A stretch of 8,473 nucleotides of DNA from Actinomycetota bacterium (GTDB taxonomy: Bacteria > Actinomycetota > Thermoleophilia > Gaiellales > Gaiellaceae): the NCBI GenBank assembly GCA_019236545.1, contig JAFAIV010000278.1:1-8473 (forward strand), given 5' to 3'. Position numbers and translations under genes: made by a program. Position 1 is the first letter of the stretch; each line of letters starts with the position of its first letter. This document shows, in pieces, positions 1-5,970 of this stretch. A model generated the notes under the pieces. It did not search any database, was not told where the DNA came from, and worked only from the letters and a program-made list of their open reading frames with translations.

Positions 1-784
1 CGGCGTCGTGGCCGAGGCCGCGCTCGGGGACGTGCGGGCGCCTGTCGCGGGGATCGCGGGCGACCAGCAGGCGTCGCTCTACGGCCACGGCTGCCTCGCG
101 CCGGGCGAGACGAAGGCGACCTTCGGCACGGGCGCGTTCGTCCTCACGGCGACCGGCGGCGACCGCTCGCCCGCGCCGCACGGGCTGATCCGCACGACGG
201 CGGCGGGTGCCTACCCCGCCTATGCGCTCGAGGGCTCGATCTTCGTCGCCGGCGCGGCGGTCCAGTGGCTCCGCGACGGCCTCGGCCTGCTCGCGGACGC
301 GGCGGAGAGCGAGGAGCTCGCCCGCTCGGTCGAGTCGAGCGAGGGCGTGTTCTTCGTCCCGGCGCTGACCGGCCTCGGCTCGCCGCACTGGGCGCCGGAC
401 GCGCGCGGCCTGATCTCCGGGATCACCCGCGGCACCCGGCGCGAGCACCTGGTCCGCGCGGCGCTCGAGGCGATGGCGTTCCAGGTTCGCGACGTCCTCG
501 ACGCGCTCCCGCGGCAGCCGGCCTCGCTGCGCGTCGACGGCGGCGCGACGGCGAACGGCTTCCTCGTCCAGTTCCTCGCCGACGCGACGCGCGTTCCGGT
601 CGAGGTGGCGGCGGAGCAGGAGACGACCGCCCTCGGCGCCGCCGCGCTCGCGGGAGTCGCGACCGGGCGCTGGCGGGAGGACGAGCTCCCCGGCCTCGTC
701 GGCGCTCGGCTCTGCGCGGAGCCGGAGCGCGACGTCGAGGAGCTCGTCGCCGGCTGGCGCGATGCGGTGGCGCGGGCGCTCTAG
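1..784 (+). CDS. glpK: Glycerol kinase, C-terminal half (5' end outside window)
   Basis: This enzyme phosphorylates glycerol with ATP to glycerol 3-phosphate in the cytoplasm, the entry step of glycerol catabolism. Only about 260 of the usual roughly 500 residues are visible; the frame is open at the left edge, so the GTG at 8 is probably an internal codon rather than the start. Seen: the GIAGDQQ motif (Asp at 62-64 matches the catalytic base Asp245 of E. coli GlpK); FGTGAF, whose Phe matches the glycerol-contacting Phe270; ALEGSIFVAGAAVQWLRD; VPALTGLGSPHW; a full match to the FGGY-kinase signature 2 at bases 407-469 (GLISGI...HLVRAALE); and the nucleotide-site segments RVDGGATAN and TTALGAAALAG. 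Both the FGGY fold and the glycerol-kinase subtype are clear. The TAG stop lies inside the CTAG at 781-784, shared with the convergent gene. The Arg/Glu glycerol ligands of the N-domain lie outside the window, so integrity of the whole enzyme cannot be judged. Confidence 0.95.
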   Translation, partial: GVVAEAALGDVRAPVAGIAGDQQASLYGHGCLAPGETKATFGTGAFVLTATGGDRSPAPHGLIRTTAAGAYPAYALEGSIFVAGAAVQWLRDGLGLLADAAESEELARSVESSEGVFFVPALTGLGSPHWAPDARGLISGITRGTRREHLVRAALEAMAFQVRDVLDALPRQPASLRVDGGATANGFLVQFLADATRVPVEVAAEQETTALGAAALAGVATGRWREDELPGLVGARLCAEPERDVEELVAGWRDAVARAL

Positions 785-1758
785 CCGCTCTGCTCGGCCT
801 CGACCAGCCGCGGCTCGCGCTCGCGCGCGCGGAGGACGAGGTTGCCGCCGACGAAGAGCACGAGCTCGACGAGCGTGATCGCGACGCGGTTGAGGGCGGT
901 TGCGCCGAGCGCCTGGCCCTCCGTCGAGATCGCGAGCATCAGGCCGTACATCGACGCCTCGCGCGGGCCGAGCCCGGACGGCGCGAAGATGAACAGCACC
1001 GCGACGATCGCCCCGACCGCGGAGACCCCGCCGAGGAAGACGATCGAGGCCGGCTCCGGGTGCGCGCCGACCGAGCGCAGCAGCAGCCAGAGGCCGAACC
1101 CGCCGAGCACCCACGTCCCTGCGTAGAAGGCGAGGAGCAGCGTGATCGTCCGCTCGCGCAGCGTCGGCAGCTCGCGCGTGTAGCCGAAGCGCCGCAGGAG
1201 CCGCGAGGCGAGCGGCCGGAAGACGCGCGGCTGGACGAGCACGGCGATGACGACCCCGAAGACGACCAGCGGCGCGAGAGGCGCGTCGACCCCGTCGACG
1301 AACCCGAGGCTGACGACGAAGACGACCACGCCCGCGACCGCCGAGATCCCCGCCTCGAGCAGCATCGACGACGTCACGAGCGCCGCGTCCGTGATCCCCG
1401 CTCGCCGCGCCGCGACGACGCGCGCCGCAGGCGTCCACACTCCCCCCGGGATGTACTTCGCCAGCATCGAGACCATCTCCGCGCGCAGCGCCTGGCCGTA
1501 CGAGATGCGGATGCCCCAGTCGGCGAGGATCCAGATCCAGCCGACGACGAAGACGAGGTAGTAGGCCGCGATCGCGACGCAGGCGAGGCCGAAGAGCGCG
1601 AGGTTCGCGTTCCGGAGGTCGTCCCAGGCGGAGTGGAACGAGCCGCGGATCGCCCAGCCGATGCTGGCGATGAAGACCGCGCCGACGACGACCTGGATCG
1701 CGCCGATCAGGCGGTGGTGGCGCTCCGCGAAGCGCCTGACATCGGCGAGCCTGCTCAC
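781..1758 (-). CDS. UPF0104 / LPG-synthase-TM-type integral membrane protein
   Basis: A 325-residue polytopic membrane protein of the family that includes the flippase-like domain of MprF and YbhN-type proteins (PF03706-like). About seven to eight hydrophobic segments are visible, at roughly residues 17-37, 53-80, 127-152, 160-176, 205-228, 236-259 and 291-309. Two hallmark patches support the family: KYIPGGVW at 101-108 and APSGLGPREA at 259-268 (the family's P-G-LG-REA element). There is no fused aminoacyltransferase domain, so lysyl-PG synthesis itself is not implied; family members are linked to lipid or polyprenyl-lipid flipping, and the substrate here is unknown. The start is GTG, with no Shine-Dalgarno but a TACGCT hexamer ending 7 bases upstream. 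The gene begins 15 bases after the dehydrogenase stop, so it may be co-transcribed as well as started independently. Its stop overlaps the glpK stop. Confidence 0.85.
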   Translation of the reverse strand: MSRLADVRRFAERHHRLIGAIQVVVGAVFIASIGWAIRGSFHSAWDDLRNANLALFGLACVAIAAYYLVFVVGWIWILADWGIRISYGQALRAEMVSMLAKYIPGGVWTPAARVVAARRAGITDAALVTSSMLLEAGISAVAGVVVFVVSLGFVDGVDAPLAPLVVFGVVIAVLVQPRVFRPLASRLLRRFGYTRELPTLRERTITLLLAFYAGTWVLGGFGLWLLLRSVGAHPEPASIVFLGGVSAVGAIVAVLFIFAPSGLGPREASMYGLMLAISTEGQALGATALNRVAITLVELVLFVGGNLVLRAREREPRLVEAEQSG

Positions 1759-1765
1759 GAAAGTC

Positions 1766-1771
1766 AGCGTA
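1766..1771 (-). promoter_or_regulatory. Candidate -10 box (TACGCT) for leaderless start of the UPF0104-type gene
   Basis: On the minus strand TACGCT lies in the 15-base gap between the dehydrogenase stop and the GTG at 1758, leaving exactly 7 bases to the start codon. It fits the actinobacterial TAnnnT -10 consensus at the distance expected when transcription starts at or beside the start codon. No Shine-Dalgarno is seen and no convincing -35 is present. One hexamer alone is weak evidence; the repeated spacing at other starts in the window strengthens it. Confidence 0.45.
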
Positions 1772-1773
1772 CG

Positions 1774-2727
1774 TCAGATGCGCAGGACTGCGGCGCCGCG
1801 GATCCGGCCGGCGCGCAGCCGCTCGAGGGCCTCGTTCGCCTCCTCGAGCGGGAAGACCTCGACCTCCGTCCGGATCGGCACCTGCGGCGCGAGCGCGAGC
1901 AGCTCCTCCCCGTCCCGCCGCGTCAGGTTCGCCACGGACAAGACGGACCGCTCCTCCCAGAGCAGCTCGTACGGGAACGACGGGATGTCGCTCATGTGGA
2001 TCCCCGCGCAGACGACGGGCCCGCCGCGCGCGAGCGCGCGCAGGGCCGCGGGGACGAGCTCGCCCGCAGGCGCGAAGAGGATCGCCGCGTCGAGCTGCTC
2101 GGGCGGCAGCTCGTCCGACCAGCCGGACCACTCGCAGCCGAGGTCAAGCGCGAACGCGCGCGCGTCCTCGTCCCCGTGCCGCACGAAGCCGAACAGCCGC
2201 CGCCCCTGGTGGCGCGCGACCTGGGCGACGATGTGGGCGGAGGCGCCGAAGCCGTAGAGGCCGACCCGCTCAGCGTCGCCCGCGAGCCGCAGCGCGCGGT
2301 AGCCGATCAGCCCGGCGCAGAGGAGCGGCGCGACGGAGACGTCGTCGAACCCGTCCGGCAGCGGCAGGCAGAAGCGCTCGTCCGCGACGACCCACTCCGC
2401 GTAGCCGCCGTCGAGGTCGTAGCCCGTGAACCGCGCCGCCTCGCAGAGGTTCTCGCGGCCGCTCGCGCAGTAGCGGCACGTCCCGTCCGTCCAGCCGAGC
2501 CACGGGATGCCGAGGCGGCGGCCGTCGTCGGCGACGCCGACGATCTGGTGGCCGATCACGAGCGGGAGCTTCGGCCGCGCCAGCTCGCCGTCGGTGACGT
2601 GGAGGTCGGTCCGGCAGACGCCGCAGGCCGAGACCCGCAGCCGCACTTGGCCCGGCCCCGGCTCGGGCACCGGGATCTCCTCGAGCCGGAGCGGCTCGCG
2701 CGGCGCGTGCAGCACCATCGCTCGCAC
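1774..2727 (-). CDS. Zinc-binding alcohol dehydrogenase family protein (MDR superfamily)
   Basis: A medium-chain dehydrogenase/reductase of about 317 residues, resembling the 'adh_fam_2' group of zinc-binding dehydrogenases; its physiological alcohol/aldehyde substrate is unknown. Numbering from the chosen GTG: catalytic-zinc candidates are Cys38 (ACGVCRTDLH), His60 (GHQIVG) and Cys137 (APLLCAGLIGYRAL). The structural-zinc lobe is WTDGTCRYCASGRENLC, where the first of the four usual Cys is Asp81 and Cys84, Cys87 and Cys95 remain. The nucleotide-binding turn is GLYGFGASAH near 156-165. The usual GHE motif reads GHQ. I chose GTG 2727 because it gives the family-typical MRAMVLHAP beginning and has a -10-like GACGCT exactly 7 bases upstream; ATG 2718 is the alternative. 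The frame stays open up to 2793, but that extension would run into the divergent transporter gene and looks unlike the family. The downstream partner is the UPF0104-type membrane protein. Confidence 0.88.
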   Translation of the reverse strand: MRAMVLHAPREPLRLEEIPVPEPGPGQVRLRVSACGVCRTDLHVTDGELARPKLPLVIGHQIVGVADDGRRLGIPWLGWTDGTCRYCASGRENLCEAARFTGYDLDGGYAEWVVADERFCLPLPDGFDDVSVAPLLCAGLIGYRALRLAGDAERVGLYGFGASAHIVAQVARHQGRRLFGFVRHGDEDARAFALDLGCEWSGWSDELPPEQLDAAILFAPAGELVPAALRALARGGPVVCAGIHMSDIPSFPYELLWEERSVLSVANLTRRDGEELLALAPQVPIRTEVEVFPLEEANEALERLRAGRIRGAAVLRI

Positions 2728-2734
2728 AGCCCGA

Positions 2735-2740
2735 AGCGTC
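2735..2740 (-). promoter_or_regulatory. Candidate -10 box (GACGCT) for the dehydrogenase
   Basis: Read on the minus strand, GACGCT is followed by 7 bases and then GTG 2727. It differs from the TACGCT box of the next gene only in the first base, so it is a weaker match to TAnnnT, but it has identical spacing. It helped to decide the dehydrogenase start. No Shine-Dalgarno is present before either GTG 2727 or ATG 2718. Confidence 0.3.
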
Positions 2741-2745
2741 GCACG

Positions 2746-2751
2746 TACCCT
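2746..2751 (+). promoter_or_regulatory. Candidate -10 box (TACCCT) for leaderless start of the MMPL gene
   Basis: TACCCT matches TAnnnT and is separated from the ATG at 2759 by exactly 7 bases (CGAAGGG). The GAAGGG touching the ATG is too close to act as a normal Shine-Dalgarno, so a leaderless or near-leaderless transcript is the simpler reading. The -35 region would fall around 2723-2728, over the start codon of the divergent dehydrogenase; no good TTGACA match is seen there. Confidence 0.45.
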
Positions 2752-2758
2752 CGAAGGG

Positions 2759-4885
2759 ATGCGCCGCCTGACCGACTTCGTGCTGGCCCACAAGCGCTGG
2801 GTCGTCGCGTTCTGGGTCGCCGTCCTCCTCTTCGGCGTGCCGAACCTGCAGCGCGCGACCCGCGCCTTCTCACAGGAGTTCTCGGTGCCCGGCCGCCAGG
2901 GCTACGAGACGAACCGAAAGCTCCTCCACCTCTACGGGATCGACCCGAACACGAGCTCGATCGTCGCCGTCTTCCGCCTGCCCGCGACCGACACGCTCGG
3001 CTCGCCGCGCGCGCGGCGCGAGCTCGGGACGGCGCTCCTGAACGCGTCCCGCGCGGTGCCGGGCGTGCAGTACCTCTCCTTCGACACGACCGGCGGCTCG
3101 AAGGCGTTCCTCTCCGCCGACCGACGCACGACCTTCGCCGTCTTCTACCCGCGCTTCAAGAAGAACCGCGGCTTCGGCGGGCCCTCCAAGGAGATCGACG
3201 CCCTGCGGGCGGCGCTCCAGAAGCACCACCCCGCCGGCTGGACCGTGAACGTCACGGGGATCGACGCGCTCTCCGACTCGGGCGGGGGCGGCAGCGGGCC
3301 GGGCGTTCTCGTCGAGGCGCTGCTCGGCGGCCTCGGCGCGCTGATCGTGCTCGCGTTCGTCTTCGCGTCGTTCATCGCGCTCGTCCCGCTGGTGATGGCG
3401 GTGTTCGCGATCGTCGCGACGTTCATGCTCATGTGGGCGCTGACCCTCGTTGCGAGCGTTTCCTTCATCGTCCAGTTCCTCGTCGCGCTGATCGGCCTCG
3501 GCGTCTGCATCGACTACGCGCTCCTGCTCGTCGTGCGCTGGCGCGAGGAGCACGCGAACGGGCACGCGGGCGAGCAGGCGGTCAGGCGCGCGATGGACAC
3601 GGCCGGCAGGGCCATCGTCTTCTCCGGGACGACGGTCGGGATCGGCCTGCTCTCGCTCGTCGTCCTGCCGGTGCCGTTCCTGCGCTCGATCGGCTACGCC
3701 GGGATGCTGATCCCGATCGTCAGCGTGCTCGTCGCCACGACGCTGCTGCCGGTGATCCTCGCCACGATCGGCGAGCGGCTCGACTGGCCGCGGATCCGGA
3801 CGGAGCGCGACGCGCCGCGGTTCTGGGTCTGGTGGTCGCGCTGGATCGTCCGCTGGCGCTGGATCGCGGCCGGAGTCGCGCTCGCCATCCTGATCGCGCT
3901 CGCCATCCCGGCGCTGCGGATCCAGATCGGCAACGCCTCGCCCGACTCGCTCGCGAAGACCGGCGACGCGCGTGCGGGACTCGTCGCGCTCGAGCAGTCC
4001 GGGATCGGCGCCGGCGCGCTGACCGAGTACGTCGCCGTCGCCCCGGTCTACGACGCGTACGACGTCGCGACGAAGCTCGCGCGCGTGAGCGGCGTGCGCG
4101 GCGCGGCCGTCGCGCCGTGGCGCTCGCTCTCGAGCCCCGACGTCGTCGTCGCGGCGTTCCCGGATCAGGAGGCGAACGGCGGCTTCGGCCGGTCGCTCTA
4201 CAACCGGCTGAAGGAGGCGGTCGCGCCGCTGAAGGGCGTCGGCATCGGCGGCCAGGTCGCCGGCGCCGCCGACTTCGTCTCCGCCGTCTACTCGAACTTC
4301 CCGCTGATGATCGCCCTGATCGCCGTCCTGACGCTGCTGCTGCTCGCGCGCGCGTTCCGCTCGATCCTGCTGCCGCTGAAGGCGATCGTCCTCAACCTGC
4401 TCTCGGTCGCGGCCGCCTGGGGCGTGCTCGTGCTCGTCTGGCAGGAGGGCCACGGCTCGTCGCTGATCTGGGGCATCAAGCCGACGCACGCGATCACGGC
4501 GTTCATCCCGCTGATGGTCTTCGCGTTCCTGTTCGGCCTCTCGATGGACTACGAGGTCTTCATCCTGTCGCGCGTCCGGGAGGAGTACGACGCGACCGGC
4601 TCGACGGACGAAGCGGTGGTGGTCGGGCTGTCGCGGACGGGGCGGCTGGTGACGAGCGCCGCGCTGATCCTCTTCCTCGCCTTCGCGGCGCTCGGCTCGG
4701 GGCCGGAGGTCGTGATCAAGATCTTCGCGACCGGCCTCGCGGCGGGGATCATCCTCGACGCGACCGTCGTCCGCGCGCTGCTCGTGCCGGCGCTCGTCTC
4801 GCTGTTCGGGAAGTGGAACTGGTGGCTGCCACGCTTCGCCCGGCCTGAGCTAGGCTCGGCGCGTGGAGCCGACGATTCCGTATAG
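2759..4885 (+). CDS. MMPL-family (RND superfamily) membrane transporter
   Basis: A 708-residue protein with the two-fold MMPL layout and about 12 membrane segments: TM1 near 12-30, a first extracytoplasmic domain 38-180, TM2-6 near 186-337, TM7 near 365-385, a second extracytoplasmic domain about 390-510, and TM8-12 near 513-684. The two membrane Asp-Tyr pairs of the family's proton relay are visible: GLGVCIDYALLLVVRWREE (Asp252-Tyr253) and GLSMDYEVFILSRVREEY (Asp597-Tyr598), in the positions known from MmpL3. A glycine-rich linker (SGGGGSGPG, 174-182) precedes TM2. Family members are proton-driven exporters, often of lipids; the substrate here cannot be read from the sequence. The ATG at 2759 gives the typical MRRLTDFVLAHKRWVV beginning; the frame is open farther upstream but that part is antisense to the dehydrogenase. 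There is no long C-terminal cytoplasmic domain as in MmpL3. Its last 23 bases overlap the oxygenase gene. Confidence 0.93.
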   Translation: MRRLTDFVLAHKRWVVAFWVAVLLFGVPNLQRATRAFSQEFSVPGRQGYETNRKLLHLYGIDPNTSSIVAVFRLPATDTLGSPRARRELGTALLNASRAVPGVQYLSFDTTGGSKAFLSADRRTTFAVFYPRFKKNRGFGGPSKEIDALRAALQKHHPAGWTVNVTGIDALSDSGGGGSGPGVLVEALLGGLGALIVLAFVFASFIALVPLVMAVFAIVATFMLMWALTLVASVSFIVQFLVALIGLGVCIDYALLLVVRWREEHANGHAGEQAVRRAMDTAGRAIVFSGTTVGIGLLSLVVLPVPFLRSIGYAGMLIPIVSVLVATTLLPVILATIGERLDWPRIRTERDAPRFWVWWSRWIVRWRWIAAGVALAILIALAIPALRIQIGNASPDSLAKTGDARAGLVALEQSGIGAGALTEYVAVAPVYDAYDVATKLARVSGVRGAAVAPWRSLSSPDVVVAAFPDQEANGGFGRSLYNRLKEAVAPLKGVGIGGQVAGAADFVSAVYSNFPLMIALIAVLTLLLLARAFRSILLPLKAIVLNLLSVAAAWGVLVLVWQEGHGSSLIWGIKPTHAITAFIPLMVFAFLFGLSMDYEVFILSRVREEYDATGSTDEAVVVGLSRTGRLVTSAALILFLAFAALGSGPEVVIKIFATGLAAGIILDATVVRALLVPALVSLFGKWNWWLPRFARPELGSARGADDSV
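4851..4856 (+). promoter_or_regulatory. Candidate -10 box (TAGGCT) for leaderless start of the oxygenase
   Basis: TAGGCT matches TAnnnT and leaves 6 bases (CGGCGC) before GTG 4863. It lies inside the 3' end of the transporter gene. No Shine-Dalgarno precedes the GTG, so the oxygenase may have its own leaderless transcript in addition to read-through from the transporter. Confidence 0.4.
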
Positions 4886-5906
4886 CTGGTACGTCAGCCC
4901 CGAGATCCTGAGGCGCGAGCAGGAGCGGATCTTCCGCTCCGCGTGGCAGTACGTCGGCCACACCGGCCAGCTCCCGGAGGGCGGCTACTTCGCAGCGCAC
5001 GCCGGCCGCACGCCGATCGTCGTCACCCGCGCGCGGGACGGCGAGATCCGCGCCTTCCTCAACCTCTGCCGCCACCGCGGCTTCCCCGTCGCGCGCGGCG
5101 AGGGCCGACGGGAGACGCTGCAGTGCCCGTACCACGCGTGGACGTACGGCCTCGACGGCTGCCTCCGCGCCGCGCCGCGCTCGGACGAGGAGACGGCGTT
5201 CCCGCAGGACGAGCTCGGCCTGCACCCGGTCGCCGCCGGCACCTGGGGGCCGTTCGTCTTCGTCAACGCCGGCCCTGACCCGGAGCCGCTCGCCGACGCG
5301 CTCGGCTCGATGCCGGCCCAGGTCGCGGAGCTCGGCCTCGACGTCGACGCCCTCGTCCACCACACGCGCTGGGAGACGGAGCTCGCCGCGAACTGGAAGA
5401 TCGTCTGCGAGAACTTCCTCGAGTGCTACCACTGCCAGGTCGCGCACCCCGGGTTCGCCGAGGTGATCGACGTCAGCGCGGAGGCGTACGCGCTCGACGC
5501 GAGCGGCCGCCTCTCCAGCCAGTACGGCCCGATCCGCGAGAGCGGGCGCGGGAAGATGGAGCTCGACGGGGAGCTGCCGCGCAGCCAGTTCCACTTCCTC
5601 TGGCCAAACCTGACGGTGAACATCTTCCCGGGCCACCCGAACGTCTCGATCGGCCCGGTCGTGCCGCGGACGCCGGACACGACGTACCGCTTCCTCGACT
5701 ACTTCTTCGGCCCGGACGTCGAGCAGAGCTGGATCGACGACCTGATGGCGTTCGACGACCAGGTCGGCCGCGAGGACCGCGGCCTCGTCGAGGGCGTGCA
5801 CGAAGGTGTTGCCTCGGGCGGACTCGAGCGGGGCGTCCTGATGAGCCGCAGCGAGCAGCTGATCGGCCACTTCGAGGCGCTCACCGCCGCCGCGCTCGCG
5901 GACTAG
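4863..5906 (+). CDS. Rieske non-heme iron oxygenase, alpha-subunit type
   Basis: A 347-residue oxygenase expected to use O2 and electrons from a separate reductase to oxidise an organic substrate in the cytoplasm. The N-terminal Rieske domain has the [2Fe-2S] ligands Cys69, His71 (NLCRHRGF) and Cys88, His91 (QCPYHAWTYG). The C-terminal catalytic domain shows NWKIVCENFLECYH...H with iron ligands His190 and His195; the third, acidic ligand is probably one of the Asp residues near 298-305. The residue expected to bridge the two centres is Glu187, three before the first His, as in carnitine monooxygenase CntA (Glu205); classical aromatic dioxygenases have Asp there. This leans toward quaternary-amine or N-methyl oxidation rather than arene dihydroxylation, but does not prove it. 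Length and the IPYSWYVSPEILRREQERIFRSAWQ-type start support GTG 4863. No ferredoxin reductase or beta subunit lies in the window. It overlaps the transporter gene by 23 bases. Confidence 0.92.
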   Translation: MEPTIPYSWYVSPEILRREQERIFRSAWQYVGHTGQLPEGGYFAAHAGRTPIVVTRARDGEIRAFLNLCRHRGFPVARGEGRRETLQCPYHAWTYGLDGCLRAAPRSDEETAFPQDELGLHPVAAGTWGPFVFVNAGPDPEPLADALGSMPAQVAELGLDVDALVHHTRWETELAANWKIVCENFLECYHCQVAHPGFAEVIDVSAEAYALDASGRLSSQYGPIRESGRGKMELDGELPRSQFHFLWPNLTVNIFPGHPNVSIGPVVPRTPDTTYRFLDYFFGPDVEQSWIDDLMAFDDQVGREDRGLVEGVHEGVASGGLERGVLMSRSEQLIGHFEALTAAALAD

Positions 5907-5932
5907 AACGGCGCTTCGGGCCGCGATACAGT
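5904..5932 (+). promoter_or_regulatory. Candidate promoter for the ABC importer operon
   Basis: A possible -35 (TAGAAC, 5904-5909, three of six to TTGACA, overlapping the oxygenase stop) and -10 (TACAGT, 5927-5932, matches TAnnnT) are separated by 17 bases. Transcription would begin around 5939, giving a leader of roughly 32 bases before GTG 5971. The location in the only sizeable gap of the plus-strand series supports it; the -35 is poor. Within the spacer, 5910-5922 could form a short bulged stem with a TTCG loop, but there is no T-tract, so I do not call a terminator. Confidence 0.35.
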
Positions 5933-5941
5933 CGCCCTTCC

Positions 5942-5954
5942 CCGTTTTCAACGG
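5942..5954 (+). promoter_or_regulatory. Small perfect inverted repeat in the importer leader
   Basis: CCGTT-TTC-AACGG is a perfect 5-bp stem with a 3-base loop, three bases before the Shine-Dalgarno of the substrate-binding protein gene and just after the predicted transcription start. It could be a 5' stem-loop in the mRNA or half of an operator. No U-run follows the stem, so it is not an intrinsic terminator. A 5-bp palindrome can arise by chance. Confidence 0.3.
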
Positions 5955-5957
5955 CAC

Positions 5958-5964
5958 AGGAGGG
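5958..5964 (+). promoter_or_regulatory. Strong Shine-Dalgarno for the substrate-binding protein
   Basis: AGGAGGG lies 6 bases before GTG 5971 and fixes that start. It is the best ribosome binding site in the window and contrasts with the genes to its left, whose starts have no recognisable site. It fits high expression of the binding protein relative to the other importer parts. Confidence 0.8.
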
Positions 5965-5970
5965 TAATTC

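Noticed and set aside
2753..2758. GAAGGG as a Shine-Dalgarno for the MMPL gene
   Set aside because: It touches the ATG with no spacer, which is too close for normal pairing; the TACCCT box 7 bases upstream explains the start better.
2728..2793. N-terminal extension of the dehydrogenase to a TTG at 2793
   Set aside because: It would overlap the start of the divergent transporter gene, does not resemble the family's N-terminus, and MRAMVLHAP at 2727 is the typical beginning.
2870..4489. Long minus-strand frame of about 540 codons opposite the MMPL gene
   Set aside because: Asp/Arg/Gln-rich low-complexity translation with no recognisable domain, antisense to a gene with strong family motifs; a GC-driven shadow.
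265..4848. A plus-strand frame open for about 1,500 codons across several genes on both strands
   Set aside because: It is an alternate frame kept open by high GC. Its product is a low-complexity Arg/Ala/Asp-rich string, and it contradicts the clear family matches of glpK, the membrane protein, the dehydrogenase and the transporter.
5910..5922. Possible terminator after the oxygenase (short stem with TTCG loop)
   Set aside because: The stem is only about 4 bp with a bulge, there is no T-run, and it lies inside the candidate promoter spacer.
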